Source: Clostridium sp. CAG:632 (lineage in GTDB: Bacteria; Bacillota; Clostridia; Lachnospirales; Lachnospiraceae). From it: a stretch of 40,235 nucleotides of DNA. Below, piece after piece: positions 25,125-35,000 of the stretch. The position numbers were made by a program, and so were the translations under genes. How positions within the stretch are numbered: the first letter of the stretch is position 1; every line of letters starts with the position of its first letter. The DNA lies in NCBI GenBank assembly GCA_000431515.1, contig HF991318.1, forward strand, positions 25,647 through 65,881, in the 5' to 3' direction. Below the pieces are notes generated by a model that searched no databases, had not been told where the DNA came from, and was given only the letters and a program-made list of their open reading frames with translations.

Positions 25125-28073
25125 ATGGATACAGGTAATCCGGGAGGAGAAGCATTCGTTCATGCAGGTCCAATGCATAAAAATGCGGACTTACAACAGG
25201 CAAAGCAGGAAGAGGTACAGGGATTCCAGCGCCAGACGTTTTTTATAGAGCATCCTGCACTCAGTGAAAAGGAACTGGATCAGTTCCGGTGGGAACAGGA
25301 AGAAGTGGTAGGGGCTTTTTTGTCTGAATATGAAGCACGGGTAATCAAAGGAGCGACGAGTTCTGCGCCGGAGGAGCAGCTGCGCGTGATGCCAAAGCAG
25401 GAGACGGTATTGCCGATGCAGGAGGAGCCGGACGAGAAGACTTTAAAGAAAAAGCAAAAGCAACGGGAACAAAAGATAAATGCCGGAAAGAAGAAAGGAA
25501 TATTAGCTGCAAGCGAGTATTCATTGGATATGCAGAAGAAATATTCCGCATATATGCAAAAGAAGGAAGCAGCCGGGGATAGACAGGAGAAAGACCTTGA
25601 ATTCCTGAAGAAATGTGTGAGCTGTTTTGAAGTGACCCCGGCAATCGGAGATCCGGTTTATGTAGGAGAGAATCCGGCAGAAGCACAGGAGTATATGGAT
25701 AATCTGAAAGAAGCAATCGACTATTTTACATTGCGGAACCCGGAGCTGTTAAGTAAAATGACAATAACTTTTCAGCAGAAGGTAGGCAGTGCGATGAAAT
25801 CCTATCCGGTGCTGGAGGCGGCTTATGATAATGCCCTGATGAAGAACGGCCTGAAGCGGAATGGACAGCAACTGGTTCCGATTGACGGGAATGATTTATT
25901 GAGGCTGCGTTTGGATGAAGAGGTTCGGCAGAGCCTTGTGGAGCAGGGAAAGAAGAATAAAGAAGAGTTAGACGCTGTTGTTGCGGAAGAGGTTGAACAA
26001 TATTCCAAAAAAAAGCTGGCAGAAGTGCAGGTATTGAAGCAGCAAGTACGGGATGAATACAAAGCAAAGAAAGGTACTTCGTTTATTAAAACGGATCGAA
26101 TCACGAATCCTTATCATTTTGATGGATTAGATATCTTTGCGACAATGCTGGAGGCACATCCGGAAGAATATGCAGCGAATAAGGAGGTATTGGATTCCAT
26201 CATGGTATATTCGCGGAACATCATGGAAACCATACCGATATATGATTCAGATTTTTCACTGACCAGTGAAATGCCGGTGGATATAGAACCGGAGGTGGCA
26301 GAAGCAATGCATATCCGGCAGGAAGGCACGGATGTTAAAAAAGATAATCTGCAGACTACCATTACCATGCTGGAAATGTCACTGAAACATATTCTCGAAG
26401 GAAAGCCGATTTATGACAAAATGGCAGAGTTCCTGTATCAGTTCGGATATGCCAGTCAGGAATACCTGGATGCACAGAAAAAGGCAGTTGATGATGCAAA
26501 AATGTATGGAGATGCATATAAGAAGAAGACCGAAATCTGGAAAAAACTGATTGGCGATGAGAACGAAGAGGTTAGGAAGGCACTGGAAGGCGACAGCAGA
26601 GCCTTTATGCTGATGCAGATAGAGGATACAGAAGAGGCACATCGCTATAATCAGGAAATTCTTGAGGCCAAGAAGTATACGCTGAAAGCTGCGGATAAGA
26701 TGAAGACGCAGGCAGAGCGAGAAGAAGCACAGTCAGAAATCGTGCGGATATATAAACCGAAATTTCAGGCATTATATAATGAAACCATGAATATGGAACT
26801 GGAAAGTCTGCAGAATATGGATCCTCAGGAAATTATAAACAGGCAGGGGGAGTTCCTGCGAATAGGGATGGAAAATATGCATTTGTGTGACTGCTGTAAA
26901 CAGATAGATCCGGTTACAGGAAAGTCCATTAAAGAATTGGTATTTCCATCACATGAATTGGAGAAAATCTATACCAGTAAGATTATTCTGATTCAAAATT
27001 ATATGGTTATGGGCAGGATGCTGAGCATGATGGAGGCTTATAAGAAGGATGCCCTGACGTCGGATATGCTGGCGAATGAGACAGAAATGCAGAAGCTGGA
27101 TTCTATGAGGCTTACAGGAAAAGAAAGTGACAGGATTCTGGAATTTGCAAAGCATTCCTATAAGTCGGCAGAAAGTGCGGTTAAATTGGGTTGGAAATTG
27201 CTGAATGATGCATACATAAAGCGCGGAATGAAATTTTATACAGGAGAGAAAACGGAACCGAGTGAAAAGCATACACCGAGGCGCATAGAGAATAAGATTT
27301 CAGAGGCAGTGGAAAAGGTGAAAAAAACCATGAGCGGTACCTCAGAAAAAGAGGTCAGAGCTGCTTACTATAAGCTGGTACAGATGGGCAGACAGGAGGA
27401 AGCAGACCTGATAGAAGCGGAGTATGGACTGACAAACAACAACTACCATCTGGCGGGTGAGAAGAAAGAAATTAATGAAGCCTTGTTCCGCAGCTTTGGC
27501 TGGGCAGAGAGTACAAAGGGACTGAAAGATATGCCGGAAGAAGAGTTCGAGGCGATTGTTAAACTATTAGCTGCAGGACATCTTAAGCTGAGCAGGGAAC
27601 AAATGGAAGAGGCGGATATTACCGAACAGGCAGCTATGGAGGATATGGAGACGCAGGCAGACCTGCAGGCAAAGAATAAGGAAGGTCTTCGCAGACTGCT
27701 GCATGCAATGGCACCGCATTTGGATTATCTTGAAAAAAAATATGGATATGAAATTCCGCAGTATGAGTATGTAATGGCACATATGGAAGAATTCCATGAT
27801 GACTTTATTTTCTGCCAGGTAACGGAGAATATAGTGACACATTTTGATGTGCTTGACAGCAATAATCCGGAGGAGATGAGGCTGATACACCAGATACATT
27901 TCTATAACATAGTTGGTATAAAGGCAGTCTCGTTGTTTTCACAGGGTATGCTGAACGATGAGGCCGGAGGCAACAGACTGGAGAGAATAAGGAATTGCAG
28001 AGATACAGCCGAAATAGCAGAATCACTGGATTACTTGAAGGCCCATCCAAAGACTGCGGCTGCCGGAGAGTAG
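25125..28073 (+). CDS. Unknown 982-residue helical protein, candidate CIS effector 4
   Basis: I do not recognise this protein. It starts at ATG 25125 after a purine-rich leader with GGAAGG. It has no signal peptide or membrane segment and is almost wholly helical and charged, with a strongly basic segment near residues 105-130 (KKKQKQREQK) and coiled-coil-like stretches near 280-320. One short cysteine cluster, HLCDCCKQIDP (about residues 586-596), could bind metal. A region near 725-790 and the C-terminal 150 residues look more compact. The gene is followed nine bases later by the third tandem GNAT-like gene, with AGGAGG over its stop codon. From this place it may be cargo like the other three large proteins, but a scaffold, tape-measure-like or assembly protein would also fit its helical make-up. 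Confidence 0.6.
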   Translation: MDTGNPGGEAFVHAGPMHKNADLQQAKQEEVQGFQRQTFFIEHPALSEKELDQFRWEQEEVVGAFLSEYEARVIKGATSSAPEEQLRVMPKQETVLPMQEEPDEKTLKKKQKQREQKINAGKKKGILAASEYSLDMQKKYSAYMQKKEAAGDRQEKDLEFLKKCVSCFEVTPAIGDPVYVGENPAEAQEYMDNLKEAIDYFTLRNPELLSKMTITFQQKVGSAMKSYPVLEAAYDNALMKNGLKRNGQQLVPIDGNDLLRLRLDEEVRQSLVEQGKKNKEELDAVVAEEVEQYSKKKLAEVQVLKQQVRDEYKAKKGTSFIKTDRITNPYHFDGLDIFATMLEAHPEEYAANKEVLDSIMVYSRNIMETIPIYDSDFSLTSEMPVDIEPEVAEAMHIRQEGTDVKKDNLQTTITMLEMSLKHILEGKPIYDKMAEFLYQFGYASQEYLDAQKKAVDDAKMYGDAYKKKTEIWKKLIGDENEEVRKALEGDSRAFMLMQIEDTEEAHRYNQEILEAKKYTLKAADKMKTQAEREEAQSEIVRIYKPKFQALYNETMNMELESLQNMDPQEIINRQGEFLRIGMENMHLCDCCKQIDPVTGKSIKELVFPSHELEKIYTSKIILIQNYMVMGRMLSMMEAYKKDALTSDMLANETEMQKLDSMRLTGKESDRILEFAKHSYKSAESAVKLGWKLLNDAYIKRGMKFYTGEKTEPSEKHTPRRIENKISEAVEKVKKTMSGTSEKEVRAAYYKLVQMGRQEEADLIEAEYGLTNNNYHLAGEKKEINEALFRSFGWAESTKGLKDMPEEEFEAIVKLLAAGHLKLSREQMEEADITEQAAMEDMETQADLQAKNKEGLRRLLHAMAPHLDYLEKKYGYEIPQYEYVMAHMEEFHDDFIFCQVTENIVTHFDVLDSNNPEEMRLIHQIHFYNIVGIKAVSLFSQGMLNDEAGGNRLERIRNCRDTAEIAESLDYLKAHPKTAAAGE

Positions 28074-28082
28074 GAGGAAGAC

Positions 28083-28913
28083 ATGATGGATATAATAAAG
28101 ATATCAGTAAGCGATATTGCTTTATATGTGAAATATATTCCACGCAGTATCCAGCAGGAATACATCTTTAATGAGCAGATACTTCTGATGGGAGTTTTAC
28201 AAATGGATATTCCGAGTGGTGTTGTTGTACTGGAACGCTCCGGAAATGCAGTATCAATGGTATATATGAATCTTGCGGATACAGTAAAGGATACAGAATA
28301 CGAAGATGCGGTATTTCTTGAAGTATTGACGTATGTACGAGAGGAAGGGTATCAGAAATTCGCGGTTGAATATCAGAGGTCACTAAGACCGAGGCTTCAT
28401 GAGATATGTGAGGCACTTGCATTTGACTTTGAGGATCTGCAGAGCGGATATTTCAGGTTCCGGCTTAAGGATCTAAAGAATGATATCCTTAAGAAAGGCA
28501 GCTATGGAAATGTAAAAGCGTTAAAGGATGTGAAACAGCATACGATTGATGCTATAGCGGCAAAAGCACGGGATACATATGAATTATATGTGGATGCTCC
28601 GATCTATGCGGCGGATTATGATGCAGACTGCAGCTGTCTGTATATGGATAAAAATATACCGAAGGGAATTCTGCTTGTGAAGCAGAGTGATTCGGAAATC
28701 GGAGTATCCATGCTGTACTCGGATGGCACTGCGATGATGGCACCGTTAGAAATGCTTCAATACATGACGGACAGAATATATCAGAAATATCCGGAAGAGA
28801 TGTATTGCTCTGTGACTGCACTGGATGACAGAATGGTTGCATTTGTTAAGAAACTGACCGGATTAGAGGCAGAATATCGTACGAGGGCAGTCTTACAGCT
28901 GAAGAATGCTTAA
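28083..28913 (+). CDS. Degenerate tandem GNAT-like protein 3 (probable partner of effector 4)
   Basis: A 276-residue protein with AGGAGG at 28072-28077; ATG 28083 or 28086 may be used. By length, position behind a large protein, and a two-lobe strand/helix pattern it matches the GNAT-like proteins at 13348 and 24236. In the first lobe the segment where the acetyl-CoA loop should be reads VYMNLADTVKDTEYEDAVFLEVL, with no RxxGxG/A; the second lobe (about 135-276) also lacks it. It therefore cannot be expected to bind acetyl-CoA and is more likely a binding protein. It is the last gene of the CIS locus; an AT-rich spacer and a promoter for glgC follow. Homology to GNATs is by pattern only and should be tested by structure prediction. 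Confidence 0.58.
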   Translation: MMDIIKISVSDIALYVKYIPRSIQQEYIFNEQILLMGVLQMDIPSGVVVLERSGNAVSMVYMNLADTVKDTEYEDAVFLEVLTYVREEGYQKFAVEYQRSLRPRLHEICEALAFDFEDLQSGYFRFRLKDLKNDILKKGSYGNVKALKDVKQHTIDAIAAKARDTYELYVDAPIYAADYDADCSCLYMDKNIPKGILLVKQSDSEIGVSMLYSDGTAMMAPLEMLQYMTDRIYQKYPEEMYCSVTALDDRMVAFVKKLTGLEAEYRTRAVLQLKNA

Positions 28914-29151
28914 ATACTTTGGTTATAATTGTGTAAAAAGTGGGAAAATTTAATGAAAAATATACAAATAAAAGATAAAAAAAGGGCTTTTAATAAAAGT
29001 ATAATTCTATTTTTTTTTACCAGAAAACAGTAATTTTGCAGAAAAAGGCGAAAAAAACAGATGAAAATTTGTGATTTTGCATAAAAAAAGATTTTCAAAT
29101 AGAGTAATAAGTGTTATAATAAATCTATCATGCGTAAAGGGGTGACGACAT
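28914..29151 (+). other. AT-rich spacer between the CIS locus and glgC
   Basis: This 238-base gap is very AT-rich, with A and T runs (for example T-run at about 29010-29018) and no open frame worth calling. A TATAAT lies at 28924-28929 but has no good -35. A weak CTTTT-AATA-AAAG hairpin near 28987-29000 followed by the T-run might end transcription of the CIS operon, though it has few G-C pairs. The glgC promoter and RBS occupy the 3' end (see separate entry). Confidence 0.5.
29092..29120 (+). promoter_or_regulatory. Probable sigma-A promoter of glgC
   Basis: An extended -10 element TGTTATAAT ends at 29120 (TATAAT at 29115-29120), with a weaker -35, TTTTCA (29092-29097), at the ideal 17-base spacing. 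AAAGGGGTGA (about 29136-29144) then lies seven bases before the glgC ATG. The surrounding DNA is AT-rich, as expected of an UP-like region. Confidence 0.68.
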
Positions 29152-30426
29152 ATGATTAAGAAGGAAATGATAGCGATGCTTCTGGCAGGCGGTCAGGGCA
29201 GCCGGCTGGGTGTTTTGACCTCAAAGTTAGCCAAGCCTGCAGTTGCTTTCGGTGGTAAGTACAAGATTATCGATTTTCCGCTTAGTAACTGTATTAATTC
29301 AGGTGTGGATACTGTCGGTGTACTTACACAGTACCGTCCGCTCAGACTTAATCAGCATATTGGAATAGGTATGTCATGGGATTTGGATCGTAATATCGGT
29401 GGTGTTACCGTATTGCCGCCATATGAGAAGAGTACAGATAGCTCCTGGTATACAGGAACAGCCAATGCGATTTATCAGAATCTGGAGTTTATGGAGTATT
29501 ATAATCCGGATTATGTACTGATACTTTCCGGTGACCATATTTATAAGATGGATTATGAGGTAATGCTGGATTACCATAAGGCCAGCAAGGCAGCAGTTAC
29601 ATTGGCAACTTATGAGGTGCCGATGGAGGAGGCCAGCCGGTTTGGCGTGGTTATTACAGATGACGAGGGATGCATTCAGGAGTTTGAAGAGAAGCCGGAG
29701 CATCCGCGTAGCAATAAAGCATCCATGGGTATTTACATCTTTAACTGGAAGGTATTGAAGAATGCACTTCAGGTTATGAAAGATGTTCCGTCATGTGACT
29801 TTGGTAAGCATATTATTCCTTACTGCCATGAGCAGGGCGAGAGAATCTGTGCATATGACTTCAAGGGCTACTGGAAGGATGTAGGAACTCTTGGTTCATA
29901 TTGGGAAGCTAATATGGAACTGGTAGATATTATTCCGGAGTTTAACTTATATGAAGAATTCTGGAGAATCTACACCAAGAGTGATGCATTACCACCGCAG
30001 TACATAGCAGATTCTGCAAAGGTAGGAAAGTGTATTATCGGAGAAGGTACCGAGGTTTACGGCGAAGTAGAACATTCGGTTATCGGCTCTGCAGTTACGA
30101 TCGGGGAAGGTGCAGTTGTCAGGGACTCCATTATCATGAATGGAGCTGTGATTGGTAAGAACTGTGTGATCGATAAAGCTATTATTGCTGAAAATACCGT
30201 GATCGGAGACGGAGCGGTTCTTGGTGTCGGCGAGTACGCACCGAGCGAGTACAATCCGAAGGTATATGCATTTGACCTTGTTACCATTGGTGAGAAATCA
30301 GTGATTCCGCCAAACGTTAAGATTGGAAAGAATACGGCGATTTTCGGAGAAACAGTGCCGGAAGATTATCCGAATGGCGAGCTGAAGAGTGGCGGAAGTT
30401 TGATAAAGGTAGGTGATTTGGCATGA
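29152..30426 (+). CDS. glgC: Glucose-1-phosphate adenylyltransferase, catalytic subunit
   Basis: A 424-residue protein that makes ADP-glucose from ATP and glucose-1-phosphate, the committed step of bacterial glycogen synthesis. The N-terminus has the nucleotide site LLAGGQGSRLGVLTSKLAKPAV followed by FGGKYKIIDFPLSNC (described here in two pieces). The glucose-1-phosphate region EEKPEHPRSNKASMGIY is complete, as is the LSGDHIYKMDY metal region. The C-terminal third (about 290-424) is a left-handed beta-helix with hexapeptide repeats (VIGSAVTIGEGAVV). Length is normal for the family. The gene overlaps glgD by four bases (ATGA), so the two subunits are made together, as in other Clostridia and in Bacillus. 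It has its own promoter and so is separate from the CIS operon. Confidence 0.96.
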   Translation: MIKKEMIAMLLAGGQGSRLGVLTSKLAKPAVAFGGKYKIIDFPLSNCINSGVDTVGVLTQYRPLRLNQHIGIGMSWDLDRNIGGVTVLPPYEKSTDSSWYTGTANAIYQNLEFMEYYNPDYVLILSGDHIYKMDYEVMLDYHKASKAAVTLATYEVPMEEASRFGVVITDDEGCIQEFEEKPEHPRSNKASMGIYIFNWKVLKNALQVMKDVPSCDFGKHIIPYCHEQGERICAYDFKGYWKDVGTLGSYWEANMELVDIIPEFNLYEEFWRIYTKSDALPPQYIADSAKVGKCIIGEGTEVYGEVEHSVIGSAVTIGEGAVVRDSIIMNGAVIGKNCVIDKAIIAENTVIGDGAVLGVGEYAPSEYNPKVYAFDLVTIGEKSVIPPNVKIGKNTAIFGETVPEDYPNGELKSGGSLIKVGDLA

Positions 30427-31547
30427 GAGCAATCGGTATCATTTTAGCAGGTGGTAACAGCAACCGTATGGGCGGTTTATCTGCAAAGAGAGCAGTCGCA
30501 GCTATGCCTATGGCAGGAAGCTATCGAAGTATTGACTTCTCTCTGAGTAATATGACGAATTCGCATATTCAGAAGGTTGCGGTTTTTACACAGTATAATT
30601 CGCGTTCATTAAATGAACACCTGAATTCCTCCAAATGGTGGGATTTTGGAAGAAAACAGGGTGGCCTGTATGTATTTACGCCAACCATTACAACCACAAA
30701 CAGCTATTGGTACAAGGGTACTGCAGATGCACTGTACCAGAACATCAGCTTTTTAAAGAACAGCCATGAACCATATGTAGTAATTGCTTCCGGTGATGGT
30801 ATTTATAAGCTGGATTACAATAAGGTTCTGGAAGAGCATATTGCGACCGGTGCTGATATCAGTATCGTATGTAAAGAGATCCATCCGGAAGAGGATGACA
30901 TCAGTCGTTTTGGTGTTGTGACCCTGAATAATGACGGATGGGTAACGAATTTTGAAGAGAAACCGCTGGTAGCACAGAGCAATCTGGCCTCTATCGGTGT
31001 CTATGTAATCAGAAGAAGACAGTTGATCGAGCTTCTGGAGAGTTGTGCGAAGGAAGGACGGACAGATTTCGTTAAGGATATTCTGATTCGTTATAAAGAT
31101 GTTAAGAAGATTCACGGTTATAAGATGGAGTCATTCTGGAGCAACATTGGAAGTGTTGAGTCATATTATAAGACCAATATGAAGTTCCTGGATAAGGATA
31201 CACGTGATTATTTCTTCCGCACACATCCGGATGTATATACGAAGGTAGAAGATCTTCCGCCTGCAAAATATAATGGTGATGCAGTTGTGAAGAACAGTCT
31301 GGTTGCCAGTGGCTGTATCATCAATGGTACGATCGAGAATTCTGTACTGTTTAAGAAGGTATACGTTGGAAATAATTGTGTCATTAAGAATTCCATTATT
31401 CTGAATGATGTACATATTGGGGATAATTCATATATTGAGAATTGTATTGTTGAGAGCAGAGACACCTTACGGGCGAATACAGAGTATATCGGTGAGCCGG
31501 ATAAGATTAAGGTAGTAGTTGAAAATAACTTCAGGTATACACTGTAG
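30423..31547 (+). CDS. glgD: GlgD, regulatory subunit-like ADP-glucose pyrophosphorylase homologue
   Basis: A 374-residue homologue of GlgC, overlapping it by four bases. The nucleotide-binding loop is altered: ILAGGNSNRMGGLSAKRAVAA, with the Lys-Pro of the GlgC loop lost and Ala-Ala in its place, and the substrate region is also less conserved (ASGDGIYKLDYN in place of the GDHIYKMDY). This is the pattern of GlgD in Firmicutes, which has little activity alone and raises that of GlgC in a hetero-oligomer. The C-terminal beta-helix hexapeptides (SLVASGCIINGTI and after) are present. It ends 42 bases before spoVG. Confidence 0.94.
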   Translation: MRAIGIILAGGNSNRMGGLSAKRAVAAMPMAGSYRSIDFSLSNMTNSHIQKVAVFTQYNSRSLNEHLNSSKWWDFGRKQGGLYVFTPTITTTNSYWYKGTADALYQNISFLKNSHEPYVVIASGDGIYKLDYNKVLEEHIATGADISIVCKEIHPEEDDISRFGVVTLNNDGWVTNFEEKPLVAQSNLASIGVYVIRRRQLIELLESCAKEGRTDFVKDILIRYKDVKKIHGYKMESFWSNIGSVESYYKTNMKFLDKDTRDYFFRTHPDVYTKVEDLPPAKYNGDAVVKNSLVASGCIINGTIENSVLFKKVYVGNNCVIKNSIILNDVHIGDNSYIENCIVESRDTLRANTEYIGEPDKIKVVVENNFRYTL

Positions 31548-31589
31548 GCATTTTCGGTACGGGGACTAGGTTACATAGGGGGTTATCAG

Positions 31590-31862
31590 ATGAAGATTAC
31601 GGACGTACGAGTACGCAAAGTAGCAAAAGAAGGTAAGATGAAGGCAGTGGTATCGATTACGATTGATGATGAGTTCGTTGTACATGATATCAAGGTCATC
31701 GAAGGTGAAAAGGGACTGTTTATTGCAATGCCGAGCCGGAAGGCTGTGGATGGAGAATATCGGGATATTGCGCATCCGATTAATTCTGCAACCAGAGATC
31801 ATATTCAGAAGCTGATTCTGGATGCCTATGAGAAAGCATTAGAAGAAACAGACGAATTGTAA
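31590..31862 (+). CDS. spoVG: SpoVG, RNA/DNA-binding septation and stage V sporulation regulator
   Basis: A 90-residue protein beginning MKITDVRVRKVAKEGKMKAV, with the family hallmarks VVHDIKVIEG, GLFIAMPSRK and DIAHPINS in order. SpoVG is a small nucleic-acid-binding regulator of septation, virulence and late sporulation in Firmicutes. AGGGGGT (31577-31583) precedes the ATG. It follows glgD by 42 bases with no clear promoter between, so it may be read from the glg promoter as well as a local one. A strong terminator lies straight after it (31871-31914). Confidence 0.96.
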   Translation: MKITDVRVRKVAKEGKMKAVVSITIDDEFVVHDIKVIEGEKGLFIAMPSRKAVDGEYRDIAHPINSATRDHIQKLILDAYEKALEETDEL

Positions 31863-31870
31863 ACTTCATG

Positions 31871-31914
31871 AAAAAGAGTCATGCAGCTATATGGGTAGCT
31901 GCATGGCTCTTTTT
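31871..31914 (+). terminator. Rho-independent terminator after spoVG
   Basis: A 19-base-pair stem (31871-31889 with 31896-31914, one G-T wobble) around a six-base loop, with the right arm ending in TTTTT. The arms begin AAAAAGAGTCATGCAGC on the left and end GCATGGCTCTTTTT on the right. It is symmetric enough to act on either strand. Confidence 0.93.
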
Positions 31915-31968
31915 GTATGTGTCGAAGAAAAGGAAAGTATTTAATAATATTAAATAAAATGAAAAATC

Positions 31969-31997
31969 TTGCAGAATAAATGTGTGTGGTTCATAAT
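31969..31997 (+). promoter_or_regulatory. Possible promoter of the RND pump gene
   Basis: TTGCAG (31969-31974) and CATAAT (31992-31997) stand 17 bases apart, between the spoVG terminator and the pump gene. The -10 is one base off consensus, the -35 matches only its first three bases, so the call is modest. It leaves a 5' leader of about 50 bases before ATG 32053. Confidence 0.4.
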
Positions 31998-32052
31998 AGA
32001 ATATAGACTGCAATTTGATGCATACGAAGAGAAAACAGGAGGAGCTTATAAA

Positions 32053-35000
32053 ATGCCCAAGTTTAGTGTAAAAAAACCATATACCGTTCTGGTGGGAGTA
32101 ATAGCGTTGCTGGTATTTGGCTTTGTAACATTCAGTAAGTTATCTACGGATCTGCTTCCGGAGATGGAGCTGCCATATGTAGTAGTAGTCACAACCTATC
32201 CCGGTGCAGCACCGGAACGTGTGGAGAGTCAGGTGACGGAGGTGCTGGAATCATCCCTGGGAACGGTGAATGGTGTAGAGAACCTGACCAGTACATCCAG
32301 TGAGAATTACAGTATGCTGACACTGGAGTTTTCAGAGGGAACCAATATGGACAGTGCCATGATAAATCTGTCAACGGCACTTGATCAGGTGACTCTACCG
32401 GATAAATGCGGCAAACCAATGCTGTTGGAAGTATCTATGGATATGATGCCAACGATGGAGGTTACGGTTGACTATGATGATATGGACATTTATGAGCTGA
32501 GTGAGTTTGCAGAGAATACCCTGATCCCATATCTGGAAAGACAGACCGGCGTTGCCAGTGTTACCGGTATGGGTCTGGTAGACGAGATGGTAGAGGTTCG
32601 GCTGGATAAAGAGAAGGTAGATGATTTAAATGATCGGCTGGCGGCACATGTCGATGATTCACTGGCGGAAGCAAAGGATAAATTAGACAGTGCCGGTACA
32701 GAGCTGGCCAGCGCCCAGAGTAAATTAGATGAAGGTAAGAAGACCTTAGAGGATCAGCAGAACAGTACATCTTCAGAGCTGGCAAAGGGTAGCCAGATGT
32801 TGGATGAGGCAATGGCGACCAGAGCTGCCTACAGTGCACAGCTGACCAGCCTTCAGGCAAGCAAGGCAGCATTACAGGCTGAGCAGAAGGCATATGAGGA
32901 TGCGAAGATTGAGGAAACCTATGCACAGCTGAACACTATGTTTGACGGAATCCACACAGTGGCGGAAAGCATGGGAAAGGGCGATACCGTTCCGACCGAT
33001 ATTGTGGATGCTTATACACATCCGGAGAAGCTGCAGGCTTTTGTTCAGATGCTGGAGCAGTTGAAGGCTATGCAGGGCATGCCGGGTGTCCCGGAGATAA
33101 CTGATGCACAGATCGAGCAGATGAAGGGCTTGACCGCAGATAGTCTGAAACAGATCGATACTGCGCATAAGCGGATACCGGAGATTGCAGAAGCACTGAA
33201 TAATCTGGAGATTGAGATTGCAGCCGCACAGGCGATTCTGGATAATGTAAATGCACAGACACAGCAGGCAGCAGACAGCTATGCAGCAATGGAAGAAGGA
33301 AAGATCTCTGCGGCAGCAGGATTCGGTGCGGCAAGTGCAGAACTTTCGGCAGCACAGAAAGCTCTGGATGATGGAAAGGCTGAATTGGAAAGCTCCAAAG
33401 AGTCTTATGAGTCAGCGAAAGAAACGGCATTGAAAAATGCCAATCTGGACTCTTTATTAAGTCTGGATACATTATCAAACCTGATTTCTGCACAGAACTT
33501 CTCAATGCCGGCCGGATATATTTATGAAGGAGATGCACAGTATCTGTTAAGAGTCGGAGATGAATTCGCAGATATGGATGAACTCCAGAACACATTGCTC
33601 TGCGATGTGGATGGAATCGGAGAGATTCGTCTGAAAGATGTAGCGGCGATCACGATGATTGATAATTCAGCAGATAGTTATGCCAAGGTAAATGGAAACG
33701 AAGCAATTATCCTGGCGATTTATAAAGCAAGTACAGCCGGAACGGCCAGCGTATCTGACCGATGCAATGAGGCAATTACGGATATGACCGATGAGTATCC
33801 GGGATTACATATCCTGAACCTGATGGATCAGGGAGAGTATATTGATATGATCATTAAATCCGTACTTTCCAACCTGGTTGTGGGTGCAATCCTGGCAATC
33901 ATCATTCTGGCAATTTTCTTAAAGGATGCAAAGCCAACAATCGTAGTCGCGTTCAGTATTCCGCTGAGTGTATTGTTTGCTATGGTACTGATGTATTTCA
34001 GCGGCATGACGATGAATATCATATCCCTTTCCGGTCTGGCACTCGGCGTCGGTATGCTGGTAGATAACTCCATTGTTGTAATTGAGAACATCTACCGATT
34101 GAGAAATAAGGGAATCCCATCTGCCCGGGCGGCAGTCATGGGAGCCAATCAGGTAGCGGGTGCGATCATTGCGTCTACCCTGACGACGATCTGTGTATTC
34201 CTTCCGATGGTGTTTGCAACCGGAATTGCGAAGCAGCTCCTGCCGGATATGGCATGGACGATCGCATTCAGTCTGGTTGCCAGTCTGATCGTGGCATTGA
34301 CTGTGGTACCGAGTATGAGTGCGACAGTTCTGAAGAATACAAAGACCAAATCCCATCGGTGGTTTGATGCTGTGATTCGCGGATATGAGAAAGCACTTCG
34401 TTTCTGCCTGAAGCGGAAATGGCTGCCAATCGCTCTGGCGGTGATATTGCTGGCCGGTAGTGTGTTCCAGGCATTCCGGACCGGACTGGTGTTGATCCCT
34501 TCCATGGGAAGTAATCAGATGTCGATTTCTATCACGACAGATCCGGATAATTCCGATCAGGAGAATTATGCACTTGCAGATGAGGCAATGGAGCGCCTCA
34601 TGGCAATCGACGGTGTAGAGACGGTCGGAGCAATGACCCAGAGCTCTATGAGCATTGCCAGCACCTCCGATGCAACGAATAGTTTCTATTTCTATATTCT
34701 GGTGTCCGATAAGGCGGCAAAGAACAATGCTGCAGTCGGAAAGCAGATGGAGGATGCACTTGCGGATATGGATCTGCAGGATGTAAATGTATCCCTGTCC
34801 AACATGGATATGTCCAGTCTGATGGGCAGCGGTATGCAGGTGGATATCTATGGCTCTGATCTGGATACTATGCTGCAGGTATCCGAGGATGTGAAAGGCA
34901 TTCTGGAAGAAGTCGGCGGCATGGAGGATATTTCCAATGGGCAGGAAGAGGGAGATAGCCAGTTGAAGATTCTGGTGGATAAAGATAAGGCAATGAAATA

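Noticed and set aside
28924..28929. TATAAT box just after the last CIS gene
   Set aside because: No acceptable -35 at 16-18 bases, and the region is AT-rich enough for chance matches.
31969..32052. 28-codon N-terminal extension of the RND pump from TTG
   Set aside because: A strong AGGAGGAG lies just before ATG 32053, the extension lacks family likeness, and it overlaps a possible promoter.
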